Positions 45,244 through 54,275 of a stretch of DNA of 64,000 nt are shown piece after piece (the stretch's first letter is position 1; the number at the start of each line of letters is the position of its first letter). The stretch is from Aliidiomarina maris (GTDB taxonomy: Bacteria > Pseudomonadota > Gammaproteobacteria > Enterobacterales > Alteromonadaceae), in NCBI RefSeq assembly GCF_003987335.1, contig NZ_PIPK01000001.1, positions 186,001 through 250,000 of the forward strand. The letters run 5' to 3'. Both the position numbers and the translations under genes were made by a program. The notes under the pieces were generated by a model. That model was given only the letters and a program-made list of their open reading frames with translations. It was not told the DNA's origin and searched no databases.

Positions 45244-46635
45244 TTACCTCTGAGCTTGGTTATCCCAACGATCACCTGAAATAGCACCGCCACCACTGAC
45301 AACGCGCTGCTGTTGACCTCCCGTCGACGGCGGTGTGTAGCCGCCAACTGGCAATGTGTTACTGCTACCTGAATTATTACCTGAGTTGTTCGGTGTTTGC
45401 GGCGTTGAGGGTTGCGCAAAGTCTAAGCCTGGGAACGGTTCAAAAAGCGTGCTTGTAAAGTTCAATTGCTGCTGAAGCTGATTCATCACGGTATTTACCG
45501 CATTCGCTTGTTGCTCAGGCGACATTTCAGGGTTGGAGTAAATAAACCCAAGCTGCTCCATCGCTGACTGCATGATCATCGTCGATGACTGGGTATAGGC
45601 CATGCGAGCTTGATGCTCCATTTCAACACCCATGGCTTCCATTTGATTGACGAATTGCTGGTTAATCGTGTCTAGCTGATTACGTTGGTCGACGTCCATG
45701 CGCTCCAACGTCTGCTGATGTTGCTCATTATTAAGCACGCTTTGCAGCTGAGTCTGGTACTCAAGGCGGTCTAGTTCGAACCCTTGCTGATTACGCATTT
45801 GCGCTTGCTGCAGCGCAGCATTGTACTGTGCCTGGTCCAAACCATATTGCTGCATGACTGCATCACGCTCACCAGTGAGCAATGCGTTGTAAAGGGTTTG
45901 GTCCATCTGGTAGCCCTGCAGTTGTTCATTTTGCTGCAGTTGAAAGTTCTGCTGGGCGTCCTGCTGGGCAATCGGAAGTGCCTGCGCAATCGCGGCTTGT
46001 TGACCTGCCTGCACACCCATAGTTGAGTTACGCAGTCCGCGAGATGCAGCTTCTTGTGCCGCTCGCAGCTCAGCTTGTTTAATGTAAGGGCTGTCCTCAG
46101 CTAGCAAACCCTTTAGTTGCTCAGCTACAGAGGCATTATCACGAAGCTCATGCTGTTCAATATCAGGTCGGTTTACTCCCTCATAGTCGCCTTGCCCGGG
46201 TGCCGGCTGCGCAATGGCACCGGAATCCACTTCGACGTTCGTACCTGGTCTATCTGGGTAGTTCGCAGGCGTCGACGTGGTACTCATTCGCGGCTCGCTT
46301 GCACTAGTGCTCGTCGGTGACATTGAAGTGGTAGCGGTAGTCGACTGAGTTGAAGCGCCACCGCCCCCTCCACCACTTAGGTTTGCAAGCTCAGGTCGGA
46401 CGACGGGGCCACCGACTTGAGGGCCACCTCTATCTCCAAGCAATCCAGTGGGCCCGTTGCTCTGAGGCGCATCAGTTACGGCTGTACTAATCGGCAGCGC
46501 ATGATTAGTTGGCAAAGCATCACGATTTGCCGGCATCGTGGAGTTAACTGGCGTGATTTTCTTGTTGCCAACTTTTGGGTTAATCAAGGTTGTGGGCTGA
46601 CCCACTGGCTTACTTGACTTTAAAAGGCCGTTCAT
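45244..46635 (-). CDS. Phage Gln-rich virion protein
   Basis: A 463-residue protein. The first 150 residues are Pro/Ser/Thr/Gly-rich, residues 170-370 are a Gln/Asn-rich helical region (QQAAIAQALPIAQQDAQQNF and on), and the C-terminal 80 are again low complexity. No catalytic motif. It is the first gene after the terminator at 46,664-46,688 and probably has its own promoter or depends on antitermination. Likely internal virion or tail-tip component. Confidence 0.6.
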   Translation of the reverse strand: MNGLLKSSKPVGQPTTLINPKVGNKKITPVNSTMPANRDALPTNHALPISTAVTDAPQSNGPTGLLGDRGGPQVGGPVVRPELANLSGGGGGGASTQSTTATTSMSPTSTSASEPRMSTTSTPANYPDRPGTNVEVDSGAIAQPAPGQGDYEGVNRPDIEQHELRDNASVAEQLKGLLAEDSPYIKQAELRAAQEAASRGLRNSTMGVQAGQQAAIAQALPIAQQDAQQNFQLQQNEQLQGYQMDQTLYNALLTGERDAVMQQYGLDQAQYNAALQQAQMRNQQGFELDRLEYQTQLQSVLNNEQHQQTLERMDVDQRNQLDTINQQFVNQMEAMGVEMEHQARMAYTQSSTMIMQSAMEQLGFIYSNPEMSPEQQANAVNTVMNQLQQQLNFTSTLFEPFPGLDFAQPSTPQTPNNSGNNSGSSNTLPVGGYTPPSTGGQQQRVVSGGGAISGDRWDNQAQR

Positions 46636-46663
46636 GGGTTACCTCGATAGGTATTCAGAAATG

Positions 46664-46688
46664 AAAAAGCCCCGCACAGAGGCGAGGC
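46664..46688 (-). terminator. Minus-strand intrinsic terminator beside the plus-strand moron
   Basis: On the minus strand a 7-bp GC stem with one U-G pair (GCCUCGC/GCGGGGC) and six-base loop is followed by five T. It would stop late transcripts between the gene at 47,442 and the gene at 45,244, unless antiterminated. Confidence 0.7.
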
Positions 46689-46746
46689 ATTGTGGTAAAT
46701 TTATACTGATTTTTGGTTGAATTCAATTACATCATGGAGCGGATAC

Positions 46747-47445
46747 ATGGGATTCTATAAACAGTGGATTAGTCCGCTTCTTGCGGCATGCCTGCTATTC
46801 TTTGCTGGCATCATTTTTGGGATTGGAATGCCATTCGCGCTCACCACTCCGCAGGCCGACACTGTTCTTTCGGGGATGACTGCTTTCGGGACCTTGCTAC
46901 TAGGAATTGTTGCCATAGCGGGTTACATGTCTTGGCGAGAGCAGCATCTGTCGATAAGAATGAGTGAGAGAGCTGAAAAATCTTTAGAAGCTCTCATTCC
47001 GGTAGAAGAACAGCTGTCTACCATTAACGCGATTATCCGACGATATGTAGACTTAAGTAAGGATTGGAACATTGACGAAGAAACAAGGTATAAAAAACTG
47101 AATGGTCGATACCTTAAACAATGTTACGATGCGGCGATTCAAATCTCGACTCAAGTCCAAGTATTTAAATCAGCTTCCCAGTTGATAGATTCACGTAAGC
47201 TCGCTGCAAAATCGAATGCACTTCAGAAGAGTTCAAGTACTTTCAAGTTAGTAAACTCAATTTTCTTAGCCCCCGAAGGACATGAGAGTTTTAAAATTGA
47301 AAGTGAAGAAGATGTGCAACTAAGTATTCTGCAGATATCAGAGGCAACTAAGTCAGTCAAAGTCGTGAGTGAAAATTTATCATCCGTGCGCGAAGAACTG
47401 AAAGCCATTGCAAACTTTAAGCACCGTGAGCACTCAAAGGATTAA
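46747..47445 (+). CDS. Plus-strand membrane-anchored coiled-coil moron
   Basis: The ATG at 46747 (GGAG upstream) gives 232 residues; a TTG at 46717 is less likely. Two TM helices (about 7-30 and 42-60, LLAACLLFFAGIIFGIG and TLLLGIVAIAGYM) are followed by about 170 residues of cytoplasmic helical, Lys/Glu-rich coiled coil. It runs against the late operon, converging with the gene that ends at 47,442 (four-base overlap). This insertion pattern is typical of morons expressed in the lysogen. No family is recognised; a defence or exclusion role is possible but not shown. Confidence 0.65.
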   Translation: MGFYKQWISPLLAACLLFFAGIIFGIGMPFALTTPQADTVLSGMTAFGTLLLGIVAIAGYMSWREQHLSIRMSERAEKSLEALIPVEEQLSTINAIIRRYVDLSKDWNIDEETRYKKLNGRYLKQCYDAAIQISTQVQVFKSASQLIDSRKLAAKSNALQKSSSTFKLVNSIFLAPEGHESFKIESEEDVQLSILQISEATKSVKVVSENLSSVREELKAIANFKHREHSKD

Positions 47446-48536
47446 AGCGGATTGCCGACATCCCCGCCCGACATATTCGCGCTAATACTTATGTTGGCAC
47501 TGCGCACTGGTGACGTTGTCCCTATCTGACGAATTTCGATGCGGCCATGGACGAACCCTTGGCCGTTTATGCCTGGGCCAATAGCCTCAGCTGAAATTGT
47601 TCGACCGGACGCACCAATAGTAACCCAGTTGGTTGCCCCGTTAGTCACTATCCCACTTGATCTCGTCACTACAAACCGAACCTGAGTATTACTACTTGTC
47701 GTGTTAGAGTCGCTTCCGTCCCATCGCCCACGCACTGTAGTGGCTTGTTGATTGCTCTCAGTTGCGACGGTACCGTTGCCCAGCACTCGAATAGCTGCCC
47801 AGGGCGGTACTTGCTGGGTCCCATTACCTATGGATGAGTACGGCGAGCCTGTGAAATCACCATTCCAAGCAGCGGCTACTGATAGCTGTAAACGCACTGA
47901 CACTGTATTACTTACTATTGGTGTCGTGAAGCCTCGTCTACGAAGCTCTATTGTCACTGTAAAGTTGCGTGTTGAAGAACCCACGGACGAGGATGAGAAG
48001 GACATCGTGAAACGACGGTTAGCATTAGCTCTCATCCAGCTACTTGCGCCATTCGAAACCGACACCCCACTACTTGAATTCACTGTATAGGAAAATCGAA
48101 TTTCGTAATCTGCCCCCGCAGCAATATTAGATGGCGAATTACTCAGCCAGTTTACAGCACTACCACCCGACAGTGTCCCACCTGAGCTAATTCCACCGTT
48201 GGTTTGAAATTCTATATAGCCGCTAACACTTGCATTCCCTACACCAGAGGACGAGGCTGTCGCCAAGTTTGAGTAAAAGGTGCCCGATAATGTCGCTAAG
48301 TTGGCAGAGCCTTTTCGTGCAAATTTGCTATTCAAATTTGTACCGTCGGACGCTTCCCAACCGAGTTCAGCAGCAGTTCCAGTGTGAATAATACCAGTGA
48401 CAGCCTTTTCATAACGGTTTGAAATATCAACTCCGTTAGCACTTTGAATACCAACATCAGGGATTTTAGTAGTAGCACGAAGTTCATAGATTTCGTCGAA
48501 GTCTTGCCCAGCTTTTGTTTCTAATCCGATTGCCAT
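47442..48536 (-). CDS. Phage structural protein, Ser/Thr/Gly-rich, beta-sheet type
   Basis: A 364-residue protein. It starts AIGLETKAGQDFDEIYELRATT and continues in repeats of beta-type sequence rich in Ser, Gly, Asn and Thr, with NTVSVRLQLSVAAAW and an alternating VRFVVTRSSG pattern late. It looks like an Ig-like or tail-decoration protein. Start codon overlaps the last base of the tail fibre gene, so they are coupled. Confidence 0.6.
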   Translation of the reverse strand: MAIGLETKAGQDFDEIYELRATTKIPDVGIQSANGVDISNRYEKAVTGIIHTGTAAELGWEASDGTNLNSKFARKGSANLATLSGTFYSNLATASSSGVGNASVSGYIEFQTNGGISSGGTLSGGSAVNWLSNSPSNIAAGADYEIRFSYTVNSSSGVSVSNGASSWMRANANRRFTMSFSSSSVGSSTRNFTVTIELRRRGFTTPIVSNTVSVRLQLSVAAAWNGDFTGSPYSSIGNGTQQVPPWAAIRVLGNGTVATESNQQATTVRGRWDGSDSNTTSSNTQVRFVVTRSSGIVTNGATNWVTIGASGRTISAEAIGPGINGQGFVHGRIEIRQIGTTSPVRSANISISANMSGGDVGNPL

Positions 48537-50278
48537 TAAATGAACACCTTAGTCAATGCTCTCCATAGCTTTCTATACCACTTCTGGTATTCATGCTGAG
48601 CCAAAGATAAGCACATAAGTGCATTGAGACCATCGTAATCCACTGTTCGATGCGCTGGCACTAACAGCTTTTTACTACCTTGCGAATCTTCATCATAAAG
48701 CGCTTCCATTCGATGAATTAAAAATGGCGCAATTTTATCGACTTCATCTGCGAGAACACCGTAACTAGTTTGACCTTTTAAAGCCCCGTACTTCCACTTA
48801 AAAACGACTGAACGCAGTGTTGCAATCTCATCAAGGCTAAGCAACTTTTCGAACTGAATATCTTTTAAAATCGGATCGGAACCACGAACAGTGGCACCAG
48901 AAACCATTCCATCAGCAATTAGGTTTCCATGAGCTCTGCATGTCTGACCAACATCAAACCGACCAAGGTTACTTCCATTAGTTGGGCGCACAGCTAAAAC
49001 CAAAATTTGCCCACTACCTGTACCTAAAACATATTCTGTATCACCTCGCTTCCCAATAATCTCGGAGTAGCTACTTCCATTACCCCAACGAATTGGAATG
49101 GCGCCAGAGTATGTTTTTGTTCCTGTGTATGTTTGATCACTATCTAACGTAGCTGGCTTCGGTGTATTTACTGAATCCCAAAGTGTTCTTACCGAGTTAA
49201 ATCCAGAGCCATTAGTCTCCTCATAACGATATTGTATTGAGCCAGAAGACGTTGAAATCGGGAACGCTATTTGAAAACGTCGATCGGTCGCGTAAGGTAT
49301 GTTTAATCGTAGACCCGGATGAGCAAATACAGTAGCTTGGTTGCTACCAACTCGAGTGAAACTGGTGGTTACAGCTGAATTAGCTTCATCAATTATGCTC
49401 GTAACTAAAGGGGGGATTCCGCCATACCCATGCCCGCTCAAACCAGATAAACCAAACTCTGCTAAATTGCCGTTATCTTTACCTACATCGCGTTTAGCCG
49501 CATTACCTAAATCCGTTATATCGTCCGCATAAATTATAACCGCGCCTGTTTTTCCATTTACTGACACAACTTCAACACGGGTTTGCAGTCGAAGCCACGA
49601 CTGGGTATCACTGTAATAAATTAGTGAGTCCCCGACTTTATATTCCTTCCCACCAACTGAACCTTCAACCTCAACTCGCCATAGCCCCGAACCAATAACT
49701 GGCGCTGTTGGATACTGCCCGGTGCTAGCATCCCAAAAGCCTAAAAACTTCAAGCCTGTGCCAATCGTTGCAACTAGCTCCTCAGCCTCAATAGCAGATG
49801 CGGCAGCATCATCGGCCCAATCGCGAGCGCTGTTCCTCGCTTCGATAGCCTCATCGCGTATGCTCGACGTGTCACTCACTGCATCATCACGAATTTGAGA
49901 CGTTTGCTGTTTTAGTTGTGAGGTCTCGTTGCGTAGCTGAGCTGTTTCATTTCTAAGCTGTTCTGTTTCTGATCTGAATTGCTGACTATCGTCACGGGCT
50001 TGCTTCGCTTCCGCTATTTTCTGATCAAAGTCCTCTAAACGGTAGACGGTTAAATTCCCCGCAGGACTGACATATAGAAAAGCATTGGACACATTCTGCT
50101 CTGCAATAACGGCATTTCCAGTAAAGTTTGCTGGGAGCTGAGGGACACGCTCTTCAATATGCTTAATAATGCTTTCGATAGCACTAGCAACACCATCAAG
50201 CTTTGCGTTCATTCCGCCTGCGCGAACAACTGTGCCAGGAATAAAAGGGTTCTCGTGTAACCACGGGATCATAGACAT
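48536..50278 (-). CDS. Tail fibre/spike with S74 self-cleaving chaperone domain
   Basis: A 580-residue protein. The N-terminal region has a coiled coil of repeated RDDSQQFRSETEQLRN-type units (about 90-150). A linker SVNGKTGAVIIYADDITDLG, common before phage fibre shafts, is at about residue 235. The C-terminal 114 residues form an intramolecular chaperone of the peptidase S74 type: Ser467 and Lys472 (SDPILK) are the expected dyad, followed by FKWKYG and GVLADEVDKIAPFL. S74 domains help the trimer fold and then cut themselves off before the Ser. The fibre probably binds the host surface. Confidence 0.88.
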   Translation of the reverse strand: MSMIPWLHENPFIPGTVVRAGGMNAKLDGVASAIESIIKHIEERVPQLPANFTGNAVIAEQNVSNAFLYVSPAGNLTVYRLEDFDQKIAEAKQARDDSQQFRSETEQLRNETAQLRNETSQLKQQTSQIRDDAVSDTSSIRDEAIEARNSARDWADDAAASAIEAEELVATIGTGLKFLGFWDASTGQYPTAPVIGSGLWRVEVEGSVGGKEYKVGDSLIYYSDTQSWLRLQTRVEVVSVNGKTGAVIIYADDITDLGNAAKRDVGKDNGNLAEFGLSGLSGHGYGGIPPLVTSIIDEANSAVTTSFTRVGSNQATVFAHPGLRLNIPYATDRRFQIAFPISTSSGSIQYRYEETNGSGFNSVRTLWDSVNTPKPATLDSDQTYTGTKTYSGAIPIRWGNGSSYSEIIGKRGDTEYVLGTGSGQILVLAVRPTNGSNLGRFDVGQTCRAHGNLIADGMVSGATVRGSDPILKDIQFEKLLSLDEIATLRSVVFKWKYGALKGQTSYGVLADEVDKIAPFLIHRMEALYDEDSQGSKKLLVPAHRTVDYDGLNALMCLSLAQHEYQKWYRKLWRALTKVFI

Positions 50279-50290
50279 ACGTGCTCCTAA

Positions 50291-51946
50291 CTAGCGGCGT
50301 AACGCCAACGGAATGAAACGATGAACAATTGAGGTAATCGAATGAGGTGACGCATGAGATGATTCTGTTCGACAGAAAATCGATACGTTTTCACCTACGC
50401 CATTGGCATAAAAGCTGGCTCTTTGAACGACTGCAGATGACCAGTAGCTTTGATCATAAATTGCTTCATCCCAATAACCACCAGTACCACCTATGACAAC
50501 CTGCTGAACCAAGGGGTTGGAGGGTGCAAAAGGGCTTGAGTAATCAAAGTCTGGTTGAACCCACATACCAAACTGCTCGACAGCCTTAATTTCAAGCGTA
50601 AAGCGAGTGAGGCGTTTACGCAGGCCGTAAAGCTGTGGACCAAAAAAAGAGAATGCTGTGCGGATAGTTGTGTCGATCGGTAAACCGTCTAAGCTTGTCC
50701 CTCGCTCCAACTGATATACAAAGCCATTCTCAGCACCGATGAATACGACTTCTTTTCCTTCCGATGTTTCGGCACTGCTGCTGCACGCAGCAACCCTACC
50801 CTCACCAAGCGAAAAGTTAGAAAAACCAAGAGGCTCCTCGCCAGCGAACGTGCAGATTAGTCCGCGGCCATCGTCAAAGAATAAGCGGTATTGGTTTTTC
50901 TCGCGGATAACCGTCGAGCACTTAATTCGGTTGCGGTAGGTGTTTAGGACAGGATCAACCTTGGCGCTCATGTTAACCATTGCAAAGTTACCGAACGCTT
51001 TGACACGGCTTAGTCGGGTCATGCCTCGGTCATCAACAAAAACGCTATCCCCAATCGTTTGCACCGTGCCTGCGGTGGCGCCTGTGTTGGTGTTTAAGTT
51101 AGTCATGCGAAACTCAGGAGGTGTTCGTCCGTAAAGCACATAAGTTCGGTTGTGACAAAACACAGCGCAGGTATCATTGGCCTGCAATGCAATTTCCTGA
51201 ATTTCATCGACAACACGTATTTCGCCGGCACCATCCCCGACGTCCCACTGGAACGGGTCACCCATACCTGAAAACTGAATGCTGCCACGACGATAACCAA
51301 AGACAACGATGTCAGATGTCAGGACTTCAACAGCAATCGGTGAATCGTCTTCTTCCATTCCCTCATTGATTATTTGAGTAAATGTCTGACCATCGAAAAT
51401 GAAGCCGTGATTTACCCCATCCACCCCGATAACTTCTTTAGAGGCTCGGTCAGGGAAGTTTAGAAAGCGCCAACGCAGGTAGCCGCCAGGTCTTAAAGTT
51501 GGCGTTTGCACTAATTGCCATCCGACTGGTGAATCACCGTACAGGTTTAGTTGCTCACCATCCTCGCTATCGCGGAATGCAAAGCAGCGATTAAATAAAT
51601 AGAAGACACCGCGGATGGGGCCTGCACCTGGTACCGGTTGAATTTGTTCGCGTAAGTTTTCTCGCGCATCGAGTAAGTCTTGGAGCTCACTTTCGTCATC
51701 TGGGTAAGGGCCATGGGGTGCTATCGCTTTACTCGGCGAAAGGCGCCCATCGTAGCGCTCAAAGCCGCTCAATGATTGGTAGTTGCCCTGGACATTGATT
51801 TCATAATTATCGAGCTGAAGACACTCACCATCTGGTATTTGTTGGGTAGCAGAGGATAGATTCAACCCACCCGCTAGCATTACCACATGCTCTCGGGGTG
51901 GGTTTTGGTTGATGGTTCTCATGGTCTGAAGCATCTTATTGTTCAC
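50291..51946 (-). CDS. Phage tail/nozzle structural protein
   Basis: A 551-residue beta-rich protein. The opening QTMRTINQNPPREHVVMLAGGLNLS and SATQQIPDGECLQLDNYEIN are characteristic of tail hub or nozzle-like structural proteins of podoviruses, which form the short tail below the adaptor. It overlaps the previous gene by four bases, so head-to-tail proteins are coupled. No catalytic motif. Family name not certain. Confidence 0.65.
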   Translation of the reverse strand: MNNKMLQTMRTINQNPPREHVVMLAGGLNLSSATQQIPDGECLQLDNYEINVQGNYQSLSGFERYDGRLSPSKAIAPHGPYPDDESELQDLLDARENLREQIQPVPGAGPIRGVFYLFNRCFAFRDSEDGEQLNLYGDSPVGWQLVQTPTLRPGGYLRWRFLNFPDRASKEVIGVDGVNHGFIFDGQTFTQIINEGMEEDDSPIAVEVLTSDIVVFGYRRGSIQFSGMGDPFQWDVGDGAGEIRVVDEIQEIALQANDTCAVFCHNRTYVLYGRTPPEFRMTNLNTNTGATAGTVQTIGDSVFVDDRGMTRLSRVKAFGNFAMVNMSAKVDPVLNTYRNRIKCSTVIREKNQYRLFFDDGRGLICTFAGEEPLGFSNFSLGEGRVAACSSSAETSEGKEVVFIGAENGFVYQLERGTSLDGLPIDTTIRTAFSFFGPQLYGLRKRLTRFTLEIKAVEQFGMWVQPDFDYSSPFAPSNPLVQQVVIGGTGGYWDEAIYDQSYWSSAVVQRASFYANGVGENVSIFCRTESSHASPHSITSIVHRFIPLALRR

Positions 51947-52584
51947 CGCAGCGCTCCTCGACCAAAATCCATTGCAGGCAAAAATTCAGACTGCAGTTCA
52001 GCCAACAAACGGTCATAGTGCTCTAAAGCTTTTTGGTACACGACAGCATCGCTCTCGTTAGCAGTAAGCTTCATCACCGCCATCCAGACAATAATCATTC
52101 GATATTCCGCGGGAATAGAGGGCTCATCCGAGTTTTGAACTAACTCTCGTGCAGCGAGGGTGTAGCGAGTTTCAATACCCACCGCTTCAGATGGACTTGG
52201 ATAAAACTCAACTTGCCGGCTCGGCGTCACGCAGAAGAACGTTGGAGCTCCAAATCGTGGCTGGGAACGCTTGAGGCTTTGATACTTATCCCAGTCCAGT
52301 TGCTTTAATTGTCGATGTCCACAGAAGATACTTATAACCCGTCGCAAGCTTTGCATATTCAACTGTGTGGGTGAGTACACCTGCCCGTTCGCTACAAGCT
52401 CTGCATGTGCGGTCGCTTCCAAGAACAACCATGTTTCGTGCATCATTTGCAGTTCACGCCATGCATCTCGCACTGCGAGAACTACATCAGCCAGTACACC
52501 TAATTGTCCGGTTACTGTCGTAGGTCCATCACCACTAATGCGCGACTCATGGCGGGCGCGTTTGCATATTTCTAGGTAGTTCAT
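51943..52584 (-). CDS. Phage adaptor (head-tail connector) protein
   Basis: A 213-residue helical protein (MNYLEICKRARHESRISGDGP start, AVRDAWRELQMMHETWLFLE, then FGAPTFFCVTPSRQVEFYPSPS). It resembles phage adaptor proteins that sit under the portal in short-tailed phages. It overlaps the nozzle gene. Assignment is by pattern and position, so moderately sure. Confidence 0.65.
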   Translation of the reverse strand: MNYLEICKRARHESRISGDGPTTVTGQLGVLADVVLAVRDAWRELQMMHETWLFLEATAHAELVANGQVYSPTQLNMQSLRRVISIFCGHRQLKQLDWDKYQSLKRSQPRFGAPTFFCVTPSRQVEFYPSPSEAVGIETRYTLAARELVQNSDEPSIPAEYRMIIVWMAVMKLTANESDAVVYQKALEHYDRLLAELQSEFLPAMDFGRGALR

Positions 52585-52604
52585 AGGCAGGTTGACTCTC
52601 GCGC

Positions 52605-53156
52605 TTAATACAGCTCTTTAATGATGGTGAACGGATGGCGCAGCACTTCTTTGCAGATAGTCTCCATCTCCCCACCAGCTGCTTTTCGGCGGTAATACTT
52701 TTTCTGCTTAGCATTTCGAAGCACGTCATACACACCAAATGGCACGGGTAAATCTTTGCCAATTTCGAGTTGATAGTTAGTGCCGTTTACACCAACGACC
52801 ACGTGCGTGTCTGGCTCAAATTCAGGATCATCTGAGCCAGGTGGTTGATGAATATTGATGAGTACGCGCGCTGGCCGTTTAGGTGCCGCATCACTCGTTG
52901 GCTTTTTGTCTTGCTTGATGTTGGCTGAACCAATGTCACTTGAGTTAGGCTGGCTACTTGTATCTGTATCTTGCGTCAAGTTGCCCTCTCCAGTTGGCGT
53001 TGCCTCGCTATTGGCAGCAAGACTTTTATCAATTTCCTTTAATTCAGCCCAAATTTCTGAGCGGTCTTTGCTGTCATCGAGCTTAACGCCCAGTTCTTCC
53101 ATGCCGTACTTCAGCATGTCAGCCTTGCTGCTGCGGTGATTAATCGTGTTGCTCAT
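52605..53156 (-). CDS. Phage protein of unknown function next to the capsid gene
   Basis: The ATG at 53156 (GGAGA 11 nt upstream) gives 183 residues. A short N-terminal helix (SSKADMLKYGMEELGVKLDD) and a Ser/Thr/Asp-rich linker precede a C-terminal part (GVNGTNYQLEIGKDLPVPFGVYDVLRNAKQKKY) that looks beta-folded. It follows the capsid terminator. Possibly a head-completion or decoration protein. Confidence 0.6.
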   Translation of the reverse strand: MSNTINHRSSKADMLKYGMEELGVKLDDSKDRSEIWAELKEIDKSLAANSEATPTGEGNLTQDTDTSSQPNSSDIGSANIKQDKKPTSDAAPKRPARVLINIHQPPGSDDPEFEPDTHVVVGVNGTNYQLEIGKDLPVPFGVYDVLRNAKQKKYYRRKAAGGEMETICKEVLRHPFTIIKELY

Positions 53157-53181
53157 GATGGTCATTCTCCAAGGTGCAAAT

Positions 53182-53209
53182 AAAAAAGCCCCGGGCATGA
53201 ACCCGAGGC
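53182..53209 (-). terminator. Terminator after the major capsid gene
   Basis: An 8-bp GC-rich stem with one U-G pair (GCCUCGGG/CCCGGGGC) and a 6-nt loop is followed by six T on the minus strand, 21 nt after the capsid stop. Terminators after the capsid gene are common and raise its relative transcript level. Confidence 0.85.
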
Positions 53210-53229
53210 TTGATAGCTACGACTTTCGC

Positions 53230-54264
53230 TTACTCGTCTTCGTTAAGCGCAGAGGCCGCGGCTTCGATACGAACCATCCATAGGTCGTTAAGGATTTTGG
53301 CAACGTAGTAAGTTTTCCACGCCACCGAGCCGTTTTGCCCCAGCTCGTCACCGTGTTCTGGCTTACCAGGGTTACGAACCATAGGCTTGATTGCACCACC
53401 GGCGTCCTTATTGCCTTTCAAAGCAATATGGCCAAACGCGTGCTGCCCCATCACAAGGATTGGATACACATCGGCACTGGTGCCACCGCTTGATAACACC
53501 TCGGCCGCACCAGTGCCTTTCGCGCCACCAGCATCCACCCATGCATCAAACAATGGGGAGGCGATGAAGCGAACGTCTTCCACTGAACCAACTTCTTCAG
53601 CACAGATAGGCTTGCGGGTACCGTACTTGGCCACCGGCACAAAGCCCTCGATGTTACGCACCGAAGCGATGATATCGGTATGACACACGGCGACAAAGCC
53701 CGCCTCTACCGCTTGCGTGCTCACCATGGTTGAAGCGCTCAACACCGAAGTGATTCGACGTGCGCGGTTCGACAGCAAGTTACGCACCGCTTTACGGATG
53801 TGCGGTAAACGCAGTGATGTATTCACATCAGAGCGTGCACTACCGTTTGCATAGATGACGTTAGTACCGCCGATAAGCTCACCGAAGCAAACCAGCTCAA
53901 CGGTTTCAGCCGCTTGTTCACCTGCCATTCGAGCCATATCTGTACCGACTGGGTCTTCATGCAAGTCGTGAACAACGTCGGTGATTGGCATCCAGTCACC
54001 ATACTGGTTTAGAGTGGCCGTGATGCGCTGATAGCGGAAGTTACTGCCTGAAGGGCGTACACCCTCAGTCAGTGGCTGAGTCGCCGGAGGCAACGGAATA
54101 GGACGTCGGAACTTGATTGTTTTCGACGCGTTCTTTGGCATTGGTTTGTGATCACCAAGCTTATTCAGAACCAGAATTGGTTCAGCATGCTCAAGCATTT
54201 TAATTTCGGCGTGTACGCCGGCAGCAACGCCCAAGGCACCATATGTATTGGATGGTGTTGGCAT
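53230..54264 (-). CDS. Major capsid protein, N4-gp56 type
   Basis: A 344-residue capsid protein. Hallmarks are KTIKFRRPIPLPPATQPLTEG, then RYQRITATLNQYGDWMPITD and DPVGTDMARMAGEQAAETVE in the first 130 residues, and TVIMGQHAF-like VMGQHAFGHIALKG near the end. These are features of the N4-gp56 family of podovirus capsid proteins. The HK97 fold is expected but cannot be read directly. A terminator follows. Directly after the scaffold gene, as in many podoviruses. Confidence 0.9.
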   Translation of the reverse strand: MPTPSNTYGALGVAAGVHAEIKMLEHAEPILVLNKLGDHKPMPKNASKTIKFRRPIPLPPATQPLTEGVRPSGSNFRYQRITATLNQYGDWMPITDVVHDLHEDPVGTDMARMAGEQAAETVELVCFGELIGGTNVIYANGSARSDVNTSLRLPHIRKAVRNLLSNRARRITSVLSASTMVSTQAVEAGFVAVCHTDIIASVRNIEGFVPVAKYGTRKPICAEEVGSVEDVRFIASPLFDAWVDAGGAKGTGAAEVLSSGGTSADVYPILVMGQHAFGHIALKGNKDAGGAIKPMVRNPGKPEHGDELGQNGSVAWKTYYVAKILNDLWMVRIEAAASALNEDE

Positions 54265-54275
54265 GATTGTTCTCC

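Noticed and set aside
46717-46746. TTG start for the plus-strand moron giving 10 more residues
   Set aside because: The ATG at 46,747 has the better ribosome site and puts the membrane helix at the N-terminus.
48536-50278. Diversity-generating retroelement linked to the tail fibre
   Set aside because: No reverse transcriptase gene and no template/variable repeat pair were seen in the window.
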